DNA from: Neostapfia colusana
Taxonomy: Eukaryota; Streptophyta; Magnoliopsida; Poales; Poaceae
NCBI GenBank assembly: GCA_030760725.1
Contig: JASWHV010000012.1
Location: forward strand, 35,309,652-35,373,651
Length of the DNA: 64,000 nt
Direction of reading: 5' to 3'
Shown: positions 36,660-48,169 of the stretch, piece by piece
Layout of the letters: each line of letters begins with the position of its first letter
Position numbering within the stretch: position 1 is the stretch's first letter
Translations under genes and position numbers: made by a program
Notes under the pieces: model-generated
What the model was told of the DNA's origin: nothing
Database searches by the model: none
What the model saw: the letters and a program-made list of their open reading frames with translations, nothing else

Positions 36660-39650
36660 TTACCGGATGTGTGACGTAAAAAATTCTGGATAGTTGGCAC
36701 GAAGAAATCCTTCGCTCTCCCATGTCCCTTCATCCTCGAAGTGATTACTCCATAAAACTTTATAGAACCACAACGTTCGGTTGCATGTGGTTCGGATTTT
36801 CTCATCAATTTTCTGAACTGGTTCCTCCCGATACGTGAGATCCGGTTTCAGTTCTTCAATATCTCCTAGCTGAACGGTGGTTGAAACTTGAGACACTTCC
36901 TCAGCTGAGAAATGTGGAAGATGTCGTGCACACCGGAGAGTGTCGCTGGTAATTCCAGCCGTTATGCAACGGATCCACACCTTTCCAAAACCTGGAATGG
37001 ACCGATGAATCGAGGTGCCAACTTTCCTCTGACCCCGAATCTGTTCACGCCCTTTATCGGAGATACACGTGATCCCCGACCTCAAATTTTAAAGGACATC
37101 TTCTCCGGTCCGCATATTGTTTTTGTTGGGATTGGGCGGCTTTCAAGTTCGCTTGAATAAGCCGAACTTTCTCTTCCGCATTGTTGACAAGATCAATCCC
37201 GAAGGTGACCCTTTCGTCAGACTCACACCAGTTCAGCGGTGTGCGGCATTTTCTCCAGTACATCGCCTCATAGGGCGCCAGTTTGATGTTGGCCTGATAT
37301 CCATTGTTGTACATGAACTTGGCTAACGGTAAGTGATCATCCCAATTCTTACCGTGGTTGATAGCACAAGCTCGTAACATGTCTTCTAAAATCTGATTTA
37401 CCCGCTATGTTTGCCCATCCGTCTGCGGGTGGTACGCTGAACTACGGATCAGCTTCGTACCCAAGACAGCATGTAACTGCTCCCAAAAACGAGACACAAA
37501 TAAAGTGCCCCTATCTGAGATAATAGTGCGGGGTACATCGTATAAGCAAAGAATCCGTGAGATGTATAGTTCAGCATACTTCTTGGCGTTGTAGTTGGTA
37601 TTGACCGGGATAAAATGGGCAACCTTCGTGAGCCGGTCGACCAAATGATCAAACAACATGTCGATCCGTAGCAATGGGTGCTTGTTCTTGATTGTCATGG
37701 CATTTAGTGGACAATAGTCCACACAAAGCCACAATGTTTCGTCCTTCCTCTTGACAAATAATGCCGAACAGCCTCATGGCAAGGAGCTCGACCTAATAAA
37801 CCCCTTTTCCAGCAGGTCTGTCAACTGCGCTTTCAATTATGCCAACTCCTTTGGCGCCATCTTGTACGGCCTTCTGGATATTGGCATAGTTCCCGGTGTA
37901 AGCTCAATCTTGAACTTCACCTCTCGATCGGGCGGCATACCGGTAAATCATCTGAAATATGTCGGGAAACTCAAGGACTACTGGAATATCTTCCAATCTT
38001 ATAGTCGTGGATTGGTATACAGCTGGAAGTTTTATTTCTAGACTGTCCAGAAATAATGAATGAGACTCGTGCATTTGTGGGTGCAAATGCACGACTCGTA
38101 GGACGGGGTCTAAAACAGCGCTGTGGCAGGTTAACCACGACATCCCTAAGATGACATCGATCTTTTGTCCCTCTAAAACTATGAGATACGTAGGGTATAC
38201 TCTACCCCCTAGGCACAATGGTGCTTTTTGAAACATCATGCTTGCTGAAATTTTACCACCCAGTGAACAAATCAAATATGGACTCTCACTGGGTAGTATT
38301 TACAAACAGTGCTTAGCAATATAAGCTTGGCTAATGAAATTCTGCGTGGCACCTGAATCAAATAAAACTATAGCGGGATGTTTGTGGAGTTGGAACATAC
38401 CTGCAAGGATGGGTTCTCCCTCCGGCACGTCCACTATGGCGAGTTGGTGGACGGTGTCGGGCTTAGGGTTTGCCCGTCATGCATTTATGAGATTCCGGGG
38501 CCGATTCCTTCCCGGAAACTGTGGTGCCATTCCACTGCCTTGCTCCTCGGGGCAGTTATTGGCGAAATGCCCCTAGCGACCACACTTGAAACATGTGGTC
38601 GATGGCTGGCCGGTGCTTGGGGGACGAAAGCCCGGCATGTGCTGCTGAGGTGCAAATGCACGCGGCATCGCGCGCTGCTGCTGTTGTTGCTGCGGAGGTG
38701 CTGGTAATGCCGGTCGGAACGCCGGCTGCGGATACGGCCGATTGCGATACTGCATCGGTCGCTGCGCTGGCTGCAGCTTTGACCCGATGGTGAGCGATAC
38801 ACCATCTGATATTTCTAGGGAGGACCACCTCCCTCTCCGCTGCTTTGCGGCATGATGCGCTTCTTCTCCGATGCCGCCAACTCCTTGCCGGAGTCCTCTT
38901 GTACAATCCCAGCATCAATCATCTCATTGAGGCTGCCGTGATTAAACATCGCCAGCTTGTCCTTCAGGAGCGGATTCAGCCCCTGGTAAAATAAATCCCG
39001 CCTCTTCTCATCCGTATCGGCGTGATGGGAAGCATAGAGCGCGAGATCATTGAACGCCTGGCATACTCCAGTGCGTTCCAGTTCCCTTGTTGCAAGTGGA
39101 GGAATTCTTGTGTCTTCCTCTTCATAAGACCCAGCGGTATATGATAGGCCCTGAAGGCCGTCCAGAACTCCGCCCAGGTCAGCACTCACTCGGTGGTTTG
39201 AGAGGCGCAAAAGTTCACCCACAAAATGCTTGTGGACCCCATAAGTTTTTGTGCCGCGAATTGGGTCTTCCGCTGCTCACTAACTTGGAGCAGCCCGAAT
39301 TTCATCTCCATCGTGCGGAGCCATTTGTCCGCATCGATTGGTTCATCCGCCTTTGAGAATACCGGGAAATGCGTTGAAAGGAAATCCGTGTAGGAACTTT
39401 GTTGGCGTTCCTCTCGGTCTTGAAGCCTCTCTGGTCGAGACGTATTTGCAATTAGTGTTTGCAGCAACTCGGTGTGCTGCTGGTGCGAGCCCGCCATGGC
39501 CGCAACAATATCATCCAACGTGACCGTTGGTGGTGGTGGTGGCTGTGGTTGCTGCTGCTGCTGTCCCGAGGAAGTCTCGGGAGGCTGTTGGGAGGCCTCT
39601 CCCCCCTGACTTGAACCCCCAACCTCAGGGTTGGCACGAGTGCGAGTCAT
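36660..39650 (-). pseudogene. gag-pol of element B, frameshifted and internally deleted
   Basis: Gag begins MTRTRANPEVGG at 39650 and has a Q-rich stretch; it then shifts frame near 39200 (pieces 39728-39186 and 39222-38815). The zinc knuckle CFKCGR*GHF has a TAG at 38573-38575. Protease text (IDVILGMSWL) lies at 38275-37904. RT begins near 37830, with TGA in place of a Trp codon near 37780. After CVDYCPLNAMTIKNK and DMLFDHLV, the frame passes directly into the integrase DRLTKVAHF (37405-37734), so the RT catalytic core, RNase H and the HHCC domain are missing. Integrase continues at 37380-37054, and a chromodomain (WFYKVLWSNHFED...TWESEG) ends at 36660. It cannot encode active enzymes. Confidence 0.88.
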
Positions 39651-39929
39651 TCTGAAATTCAAAACAGCAACGGGCAGCACGTCATACTCAAAATTCCATA
39701 GAAAACAGTAGGTACTGCAGTGACACATGGAGAAAATTGCACAACATTCACATATATTGATAAAGCAAGAACTTTATACAAGATACATCATTCTCGAAAC
39801 TCCGAGAAGTCGTGCTCATGTCGTCACTACATATACACACGCTACTGCTTACACGACATGTCGCTGTTACAAAAGTTATTACACACCACCCTCGTTGCCC
39901 TACTTGGCACGATAAACTCACTACTCGGA
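39651..39929 (-). other. Leader between the coiled-coil ORF and gag of element B
   Basis: Non-coding on the minus strand. It ends TGTTTTGAATTTCAG-A-ATG, a 3' splice-site-like sequence one base before the gag ATG, as in elements A and C. Confidence 0.5.
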
Positions 39930-40247
39930 TTAGAATTCGACCTCCTGCGGGTCTTCCTCCCCCGCTAGTTCTGCTGGTGGCTCAGGGTCCATGACCTCCT
40001 CTTTGGGTTCGCGTTCCGGTATTGCCTGGATACCTAAAACCACGGGTACTGCACCTACCATCGGTAGGCCCACTACCGGAGGTACGAGGTCCTGCAAAGC
40101 ATGCACCTTGTCCATGGTCTGGTTATAATCCTCCTCCCAGTTCTGCTCCTCCTCAATAGAGTCATCACGCTCTTGAGTAAGGACCTCGTTCTGCTGGGTC
40201 AAGGCTTGGACCTTCTGCTGCAAAGCCGTGATGTCGACATGTCTTTT
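39930..40247 (-). CDS. Acidic coiled-coil ORF of unknown function in element B, 5' end cut by element C
   Basis: The frame is open from the insertion point of C (40247) to a stop at 39930, so the true start is lost. The visible start of the uninterrupted part has heptad-like L/V spacing (LQQKVQALTQQNEVLTQE), then a run rich in E and D (SIEEEQNWEEDYNQ), then a proline- and glutamate-rich tail ending EDPQEVEF. It shows no zinc finger and no protease or polymerase motif. Its position upstream of gag on the same strand suggests an auxiliary protein of the element. I do not recognise a named family, and function is unknown. Confidence 0.5.
   Translation of the reverse strand, partial: KRHVDITALQQKVQALTQQNEVLTQERDDSIEEEQNWEEDYNQTMDKVHALQDLVPPVVGLPMVGAVPVVLGIQAIPEREPKEEVMDPEPPAELAGEEDPQEVEF
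40243..40247. other. Probable left target duplication of element C (CTTTT)
   Basis: Five bases directly before TGTGACACCC. The matching copy lies outside the window, so this is inferred from position. Confidence 0.5.
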
Positions 40248-40403
40248 TGTGACACCCTCATTTTTAGTTTCTGCATGTATTCATGTTTCATGTAGAGAAA
40301 AACATTTTAAAAAGAAGTGGGGACAGAGAAAGAATTAAAAGGATAGCTAAAAAGAGCAAAATCCAGTTCACCAAGAGTGCCGAAGACAACTCTCGCGGCC
40401 CGC

Positions 40404-40822
40404 TGGCCACGTGGCGCCTTCGGAGCTCATCCCCGCAAAGGGGGAGAGGTACGGTTCTATTGGACACGTGTCACCGCCAGAGCTTATCTCCGGGAGGTCC
40501 GTCACTGTTGGACACGTGTTAACCTCGGAGCTCGTCTCTGAGAAGAAAGGAAGTTTGGCGCTGTTAGGATACGTGGCACACCCGGAGCCACCTCTAGAGA
40601 GAGGGAACGTCCGGCACTGACACATGGCGTGCGCGGAGCCACCTCCGAATAGAGAGGAGGTCCCGACTGCCAGGATACGTGGCGCACGCGGAGCTCACCT
40701 CCGAAGGAGAGGGAGGTCTCGCTCGCTTGACACGCGGCACAACCGGAGCTCGTCTCTGCGGAAAGGGGGAGACCAGGCCCCGGTGGACACGTGGAGCTTC
40801 CGGAGCTCATCACCGCGGAGGT
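40404..40822 (+). repeat. Eight-unit ACGTG-bearing minisatellite in the 5' LTR of C
   Basis: Units of about 48-60 bp follow the pattern GGACACGTGG...CGGAGCTC...TCTC-rich...GGGAG. ACGTG cores lie near 40410, 40466, 40514, 40571, 40677 and 40788, and two units have degenerate cores (CACATGG near 40621, ACACGCGG near 40730). ACGTG is the core of plant G-box/ABRE elements bound by bZIP and bHLH factors. The position 200-600 bp upstream of the TATA box suits an enhancer; this role is inferred. Confidence 0.8.
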
Positions 40823-41006
40823 AACGAGTTCTGGAGCGGTTTTGGATTCTGTACGCGTGGAAATACCGGTACGGAGAGAAAACCTATATGAATTCCACAA
40901 TGTTACCGCACCAAATCAACTAAAGATAAGTTGTTAAGATTCAACAACAATCTGAATAGAACTCTTATTCGAAATACAATCAGATTAGGACTCTTCTTCT
41001 CCCGAT

Positions 41007-41014
41007 TATAAATA
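41007..41014 (+). promoter_or_regulatory. TATA box of element C, 5' LTR
   Basis: TATAAATA in the context GATTATAAATAGAACCC, downstream of the ACGTG array. It is identical in the 3' LTR at 48931-48938. It marks the likely U3/R border. Confidence 0.8.
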
Positions 41015-43223
41015 GAACCCAGAACCTTTGGCCGAAACCACGAACTTCTTTTCCAACTCCTGAGCCGATGACTTAGAGCCCTAGCCCCAACTCGCCGAGT
41101 AAACCCATCGCCGGAGTTTGGTCGAGAGAGATCGCCGGAAGAGAGCCCCAACGATCTGTCTGATAGGAGAAGGACCCCGAGACTAAGAAGAACATAAGGT
41201 AGGTCTCCAATACCACCTTACGACATCATCGCGCTTTCTTTGCATCTGTTCCTTGATTCCTTTCGAACAAAAGCTTTTCGTGAACAGATCACAGGTTGAT
41301 CGGTCTGATCTAGAGTCGAGATCATCGCCACGTCCACATTTGATCCGAACACCCCTGTTCATCATAAAATCCATGCAAACCATGCAAGAACACGTACAAA
41401 CTGATCTAATAAAAACTGCACCATAGGATTAACATGCATATACATCATTACATCTTAAAGTAGAGTTTGTGCATGACATTGATTGTTGTAAATCTTGTAT
41501 GTGCGTGATCATGTATAGAAGGACAAGCTCAGGGAGCTACCTATGACAGACTACAACAACAAGATTTTGAGCAACCGGAACAGCCAGAACAAGGCAAGTG
41601 CCCCTTGACCATATTGATCCTATGTTTTGGAAAAACTGTTTTGTTTTGCGAAAAAGTGTGTGTGCTGAGTCAAACATAATGGTAAACCCTTTTATAGGAG
41701 TTTACTAGCTTTGGTTAAACCACCCTTGTCGCCAGGGAAGTTTATGAGTCGGGTATGGTTTTTGCTTTAAGCTTCGCTGAGTCCATGGGATTGGGAAGCG
41801 AGATAGATGTGTCTAGCTAACTGCACTCGTAACGATAATGAGAAACTGATGTTGTTAATGAACATGGATCGGAGGGAGATCTGGGCAAGACTAGGTTAGT
41901 GAATGAGGTAGCATGAGATGGTGGTTTACTTGCCGTAGATCTAAGGACCGGTTCATGCGAGCACATGCTAGGATAACAGTGCCACCACAAGGCCAAGTAT
42001 GGGTGCGGCTTAGCTGAGTAATTAGGTAAGTTGCTAGATTGTTATGGACCGTGGAAGGCGCGGGGAATGGGAGTCGAGTGAGGACTGCCCTGGGAACTGC
42101 ATGGCACAAGAGGGGGCCCGTGGGTGGGAGAATTGGAGATTCTAGCCTGCCGGTGAAACCTTAGTGAGTCAATACATCTAGTAACCCCTTTGTAAAGGCT
42201 ATTTTGTGATCTCTTGGCCATACACCGACGATTGTGTACTGGTATAATGGAGGTTCTGCAGTCACCGACGGGTGACAAAATCACAAACTTGTGGGTAAAG
42301 AGGTGCAAACTCTGCAGAGTCTAAAACTATCATGATAGCCGAGCTTACTGTCACGAGCGCCTGGCTAACTTCTATGATTAGTTGGGATGGTTATTGGCTA
42401 TGGTTATTGGTTATGGTTTTGGATGGTTTGGTTTTGGTTTTTGTTTTCGGGAATGTTGAGTCCGGGTGATAAGATGGGTTGCATGACTGTTGAGTCATGG
42501 CAACGAGGTTGGTCTCAGAGTGAGACGAAATTGTTTATGAGATGAAATGGTAGCGAATACGAGATGGTATTCATGAGATGGTAGTGAATACGAGAAGGTA
42601 TTCGTAAGCAAGAATGAGGTTGATTAATGTCTGGTTGGGACATGGAAGGTAATGAACATAATGGAGGTATGATTGGTATTTTAATACATGTTGGGATTAC
42701 ATTCACTTAAAGATAGGTTGCTGTTTAATCGTGATTTTTGATAAATAACTTTGCTTTCTGCAATGAGCCTTTTTATAACTACCTTGTTGTGAGCTACATA
42801 TCATATTTTCCCCGCACTTGCTGAGTACATCATTGTACTCAAACTTGCATTATTATTTCATCATCAGCAACAGGAGAAGATTACTATGAAGATCAAGTGG
42901 AGCATTAGGCGTGTAATCTGTCCTCAACCTTGCCTATGGGGATGGAGTAGAGATGAAGCCACTGCTGCTTAGAATTGCTTCCGCATTAGTTAGAAGACTT
43001 CCGCTGCCAGAATAAAGACTTCCGCTGTTAGATTAAGACTTACGCTGTGAGCATGAGTCCAAGACTCATGAGACATTGTAATAAACTCTGTTATTCGTGG
43101 TCATATATATATTCTGAAATTCAGTTTGTGGATGATGTGTATATGTGTGATGAACATCCTAGGCACACATATGCATCAGTTCTCGGTTCCATGGTTTTCC
43201 ACAGAATTGAGGCCGCCACAGAT

Positions 43224-43235
43224 TGGTATTAGAGC
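43224..43235 (+). other. Primer binding site of element C
   Basis: TGGTATTAGAGC lies three bases after the LTR end. It has one mismatch to the initiator tRNA-Met site TGGTATCAGAGC. Confidence 0.8.
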
Positions 43236-43642
43236 CACGGGTTGATGGTAGGTTACACACTTAGATAGATCACAGATTGGTATCAGACACAGATTGGTAT
43301 CTAATCCACGCTGACATAGGATGCAAGCCTAAGAAAGGACATAGTTGGATCACAGATTGGCAACACTCTAAGCCATATAGGACCCCCATTGAACAAGCCG
43401 TGAATAGGAGTTGTGTGAGCCCTTGTGATGATTGTTTGTGATTATGTGCTTAGTGTGAGTTGTGGGACGTCTCAAAGCGTTGCCCATATCCACACATAAG
43501 TAGAAAAAGGTGTGAGATGCCTCGGCACTTGTTCACATCCTCATATGGGCTAATATATATAGTCCAATCCACCTTGATGCATATAGTTAAGGGGATCTAT
43601 CTAACCTTCTAACCTTCTATTCTATTTCGTTCTCTCTCACAG
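43236..43642 (+). other. 5' leader of element C
   Basis: Non-coding. It contains several degenerate copies of CACAGATTGGTATC (about 43271-43364), echoing the PBS. It ends CGTTCTCTCTCACAG directly before the gag ATG, a strong 3' splice-site-like sequence. Confidence 0.6.
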
Positions 43643-46600
43643 ATGGTGAGAGGAAACGCCGGCCGAAGGAACGTCCGTGACAACCAAGAGGATGGCCACG
43701 ATGAAGTTCCTGTTAACCCCGGAGCTGGTGAGAACAACCTAGAACGATTGATGGCCATGCAGAATCAACTTATGCAAACCATGATCCAAACTTTGGGTCA
43801 GTTGCAGGCCAACAACAACAACCCCGTTCCGGCACCACCGCCACCACCACCGCCGGCTCATAACAGACTGGGAGAGTTCATGAGGACTCGACCACCCACC
43901 TTTGCTCAAGCTAACGACCCCATGGAGGCCGACAACTAGTTGAAATCCATAGAGAAGAAGCCTGCCATAGTGCAGGGCAATGACCGAGAGAAGGTTCTTT
44001 TTGCGTCGCACCAACTCATGGGAGTTGTCGCTGACTGGTGGGATGCCCTACGTAACGCTCATGTCGACCCGGAGACGATCACTTGGACTGAGTTCAAGGA
44101 GAGTTTCCGCTCTCATTACATCCCTGCTGGTGTAATGATGCTCAAGAGACAGGAGTTTGAAGGTCTCCGCCAAGGACAAAGAAGCGTGAATGAGTATCTC
44201 AACAAGTTCACACAACTGTCCTGGTATGCCCCTGAAGATGTCAACTCAGACCAGAGGAAGCAATACCTGTTCATGAGAGGGTTGAACAATGAGATCCAGG
44301 TTCAGCTCCTCAACAATGACTACGCGAGCTTCCAGAAGCTGGTTGACAAGGCTATAGTGGTTGAAAGCAAGATCCGAGAGATCGAGCGAGAGTGCAAGAG
44401 GAAGATGCCATACCAGCCCCAAGAGAGCAATGTACGACCTCGGTACATGCCCCCGACTGCACCGCAGTATGGATCGACCGCTCCTGCATACCACCCTAGT
44501 CAGCCACCACAGCAACAACCTGTTGCACAAGCACCTCGTGTGCCCTTGCCTCCTGTGCCCCGACCCAACATGGGCACTCCTGTTCAAAAACCCCACCCCA
44601 ACGTACCTGCTGCCGTAGGCAACAGGGCATGCTTTGCATGCGGGGAAACAGGACACTTCACGAGCCAGTGCCTAAGGAGAGGCCCTGGACAGCAAGGCAA
44701 CGTGCCCAAGCAGAACCCGCGACCGCACGGAGGGGACAATCAAGGAAACCGTGGACAGCAGAATTATGCTCGCGGCAACGTGAACCATGTCTCTGCTGAG
44801 GAAGCACAACAGGCTGAGGACGTCGTAATTGGTATGTTCTTTTCCAACTCCAACCCAGCCACCATATTATTTGATTCTGGAGCATCACATTCCTTCATAT
44901 CATCCAAGTATGTTGCCAAGCATAATCTACCCATATCACACTTAAAATGCGCTATGTTAATTAATTCTCCCGGTGGAGAGATGAGGACTAATATAGTATG
45001 CCCGAAAGTAAGCCTTAAAATAAGGGGGGTAAACTTCCTTGCCAACCTCATTGTCTTGGATTACCAAGGGCTTGACATAATACTTGGGATGGATTGGTTA
45101 AGCAAGCACAACGGGGTAATCCAATGTGCTGAAAGAAGCGTGCAGTTGACAAATGAGCACGGTATTCATGTCGAGTTTGAGTCAGCCCAACAAACAACCG
45201 AAAGGGCAATTTTGAACCATGTTGAAGGAGCAACATTGGACAGCATTCCAGTGGTTCAGGAATTCACGGACGTGTTTCCAGAGGAGCTTCCAGGTATGCC
45301 ACCTGACCGGGACATTGAGTTTGCCATTGACTTGGTACCCGGAACTGCACCCATAGCAAAGAGACCCTATAGGATGCCCGTCAATGAACTAGTGGAACTC
45401 AAGAAGCAAATTCAGGAGCAGTTGGAGAAGGGTTTTATACGTCCAAGCTCGTCACCATGGGGAGCTCCTGTGCTCTTCGTGGACAAGAAGGATGGGACCC
45501 AAAGGATGTGCGCGGACTATAGGTCTCTCAATGAGGTGACAATAAAAAACAAATACCCTCTGCCCCGTATAGAGGACCTATTCGACCAAATGAAAGGAGC
45601 CCGAGTGTTCTCCAAGATTGATCTTCGGTCGGGATACTTCCAGCTGAAGATTAAGCCCTCCGATATACCCAAGACTGCCTTTCGAACACGGTATGGTCCG
45701 TATGAATATACCGTCATGTCCTTTGGGTTAACAAATGCACCCGCATACTTCATGTACCTTATGAACAAGGTTTTCATGGAGTACTTGGATAAGTTCGTCG
45801 TGGTTTTCATTGACAACATTATGGTGTATTCAAAAAGTGAGGAGGAGCATGAAGAACATTTGAAATTGACCTTGCAGAAAATGCGTGAGTTTCAATTGTA
45901 TGCCAAGCTTAACAAGTGTCAATTTTGGCTAAAGGAGATATCGTTCCTAGGCCACATTATCTCCAAGGAAGGAGTATCAGTTTATCCCGAAAAAGTGGGA
46001 GATGTTCTAAAGTGGAACCAACCGCAAAACGTGAGGGATATTCGGAGTTTTCTTGGGATGGTTGGATACTACCGATGCTTCATTAAGGACTTCTCTAAGA
46101 TAGCAAAGTCTATGACGGAGTTGCTAACAAAGGGAAAAGCCTTCCAATGGACACCATTATGCCAAGAAAGTTTTGAGGAACTCAAGAAAAGGCTAACCAC
46201 AACGCCGGTTTTGGTATTGCCAGACGTAAGCAAGAGCTTTGACATATATTGTGACGCATCCAGACAAGGGCTCCGATGTGTGCTCATGCAAGAAGGACAA
46301 GTGGTAGCCTATGCATCACGACAATTAAAGAAGCACAAGCTTAATTATCCTACACATGACTTGGAGCTAGCAGCAGTAGTGCATGCATTGAAGATTTGGA
46401 GACATTATATCCTTGGTCATCGATGTGAGATCTATACGGATCATAAAAGCCTCAAGTACATATTTACACAAACGGACTTGAATTTGAGGCAATGTCAATG
46501 TTTGGAACTCATCAAGGATTACGATGTTGGAATCAACTAGCACCCTGGGAGGGCCAATGTAGTAGCTGATGCATTGAGCCGGAAGGGAGCATGTCACCAA

Positions 46601-48157
46601 CTCACGGTTCGGGAGCTACCACCCGAACTACGTAAGGAGTTCGAACGGTTACACCTCGGATTCTTGAACAACATGGAAGTGATGGAGATCCACTCTTCAT
46701 TGGAGAAAGAGATAAGAGATGGCCAAGCAATGGATGAGGAGATCAAGGAGATCAAGGAAAGGATCCGACAAGGAATAGAGAAGGATTTCAAAGAAGATGA
46801 GAAGGGTACGCTTTGGCTAGGAAAAAGGATTTGCGTGCCTAACATGAAGCTCCTCTGTGACATGATATTAAAAGAGGCACATGATTCACCCTATTCCATA
46901 CCTCCCGGAAGTACCAAAATGTACAAGGACTTGAAGACTTGTTATTGGTGGGATGGTATGAAAAGGGATATAGCCGAATACGTTGCCCTATGCGACACAT
47001 GCCAACGGGTGAAGGCCGAATATCAAAGACCCGTTGGATTGTTGCAACCCTTGAAGGTACCCGAGTGGAAGTGGGAGGACATCAGTTTGGATTTCATCGT
47101 CGGATTGCCACGTACTCAGTTGGGTTATGACTCCATCTGGGTTATCGTGGACCGATTGACGAAAACAGCCCATTTTCTCCCTGTAAGGGCCAAGTACAAT
47201 GTTGCACAATTAGCCGAGTTGTACATGGAGCAGATCGTGTGCTGTCATGGAGTCCCGAGGAGGATAGTCTAAGATCGAGGTTCTCAGTTTACCTCTAGAT
47301 TCTGGAGGAAGCTGCAGAAAGCTATGGGTATACAACTGGATTTTAGCTCCGCCTATCACCCACAAACCGATGGACAAACCGAAAGGACAAACCAAATTTT
47401 GGAGGACATGTTGAGAGCTTGCGCCTTGAAACTTGGGCGTATTTGGGATAGGAGTTTACCGTACACCGAATTCTCCTATAACAACAGCTATCAAGCTAGC
47501 TTGAAGATGTCGCCTTTCGAAGCATTGTATGGTAGGCGGTGTAGAACGTTGCTGTTTTGGAACGAGACCGGAGAGAACCAGGTGTTTGGACCCGAAGTGC
47601 TACAAGAAGTTGAAAAGCAAGTCCAAACGATATGGGAGAACGTAAAGGCTGCTCAGTAACGATAGAAAGGCTATGCGAACAATAGGCGAAGGAAGTTGAC
47701 CTTTGAAGTAGGAGACTTCGTATACCTTAAGGTATCACCTATCCGTGGCCAACGACGTTTCAATGTCAAAGGCAAGCTAGCACCTCGCTACATCGGACCA
47801 TTTAAGATTTTGGACAAGCGAGGAGAAGTAGCCTATCAACTAGAGCTCCCAACATATCTCTCCGACGTACATGACGTGTTTCATGTATCCCAGCTCAAGA
47901 AGTGCTTGAGAGTACCAGAGGAGCAAGTACCAATGGAAGAGCTTGAACTTCAAGAGGACCTGACTTATGCGGAGCACCCTATCCAAATTTTGGATGTAAA
48001 GGAAAGGGTCACAAGGAACAAAGTGATCTGATGGTGCAAGATACAATGGAGCCATCACACCGAAGCTGAAGCCACATGGGAGAGTGAAGAAGACGTCAAG
48101 GCAGAATTCCATCATCTATTCTCTACTAACGAATCTCGAGGGCGAGATTCAATTTAA
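43643..48157 (+). pseudogene. gag-pol of element C, single frame with several nonsense codons
   Basis: All domains lie in one frame: gag with P/Q-rich linker; zinc knuckle CFACGETGHFTSQC near codon 330; protease DSGASHSF near 411; RT; RNase H (DIYCDAS); integrase (CDTCQRVKAEY, YHPQTDGQTE); and a chromodomain-like end (IQWSHHTEAEATWESEE). Stops fall at 43937-43939 (TAG, Trp expected), 46538-46540 (TAG, Tyr expected), 47270-47272 (TAA, Ser expected), 47657-47659 (TAA) with TAG two codons on, and 48029-48031 (TGA, Arg expected). The RT active site reads FIDN rather than FIDD (AAC at 45815-45817), which removes a catalytic aspartate. No frameshift is needed to read from gag to the end at 48155-48157. 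Confidence 0.92.
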
Positions 48158-48169
48158 GGGGGGTAGATT
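48155..48169 (+). other. Polypurine tract of element C
   Basis: TAAGGGGGGTAGATT directly before the LTR TGTGACACCC. It overlaps the final stop codon. Confidence 0.75.

Larger units (their letters stand above)
32656..40247 (-). mobile_element. Element B: decayed minus-strand chromovirus, cut by element C
   Basis: In minus-strand order from the right: a coiled-coil ORF (truncated by C at 40247), leader, gag, protease, RT start, integrase end, chromodomain, polypurine tract and 3' LTR. The protein is close to element A and F (shared PQTDGQT, NWCES and WYKVLWSNH-type blocks). Many stops, frameshifts and an internal deletion joining RT to integrase make it a fossil. The 5' LTR should lie beyond the elements nested in it, outside the window. 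Confidence 0.85.
40248..43220 (+). repeat. 5' LTR of element C (2,973 bp)
   Basis: It starts TGTGACACCC and ends GCCGCCACA (TGTG/CACA inverted repeat), three bases before the PBS. It contains the ACGTG minisatellite (40404-40822) and a TATA box (41007-41014). The part after 41175 has no partner in the window because the 3' copy is interrupted there. Confidence 0.88.

Noticed and set aside
36602..36808. Short minus-strand frame over the end of element B as a separate gene
   Set aside because: It is an out-of-frame overlap of the chromodomain end and polypurine tract of B.
40368..40900. Ser/Thr- and Pro-rich frames across the ACGTG minisatellite in both LTRs of C
   Set aside because: The open frames come from the repeat period. 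They lie upstream of the TATA box and several strands and frames are open at once.
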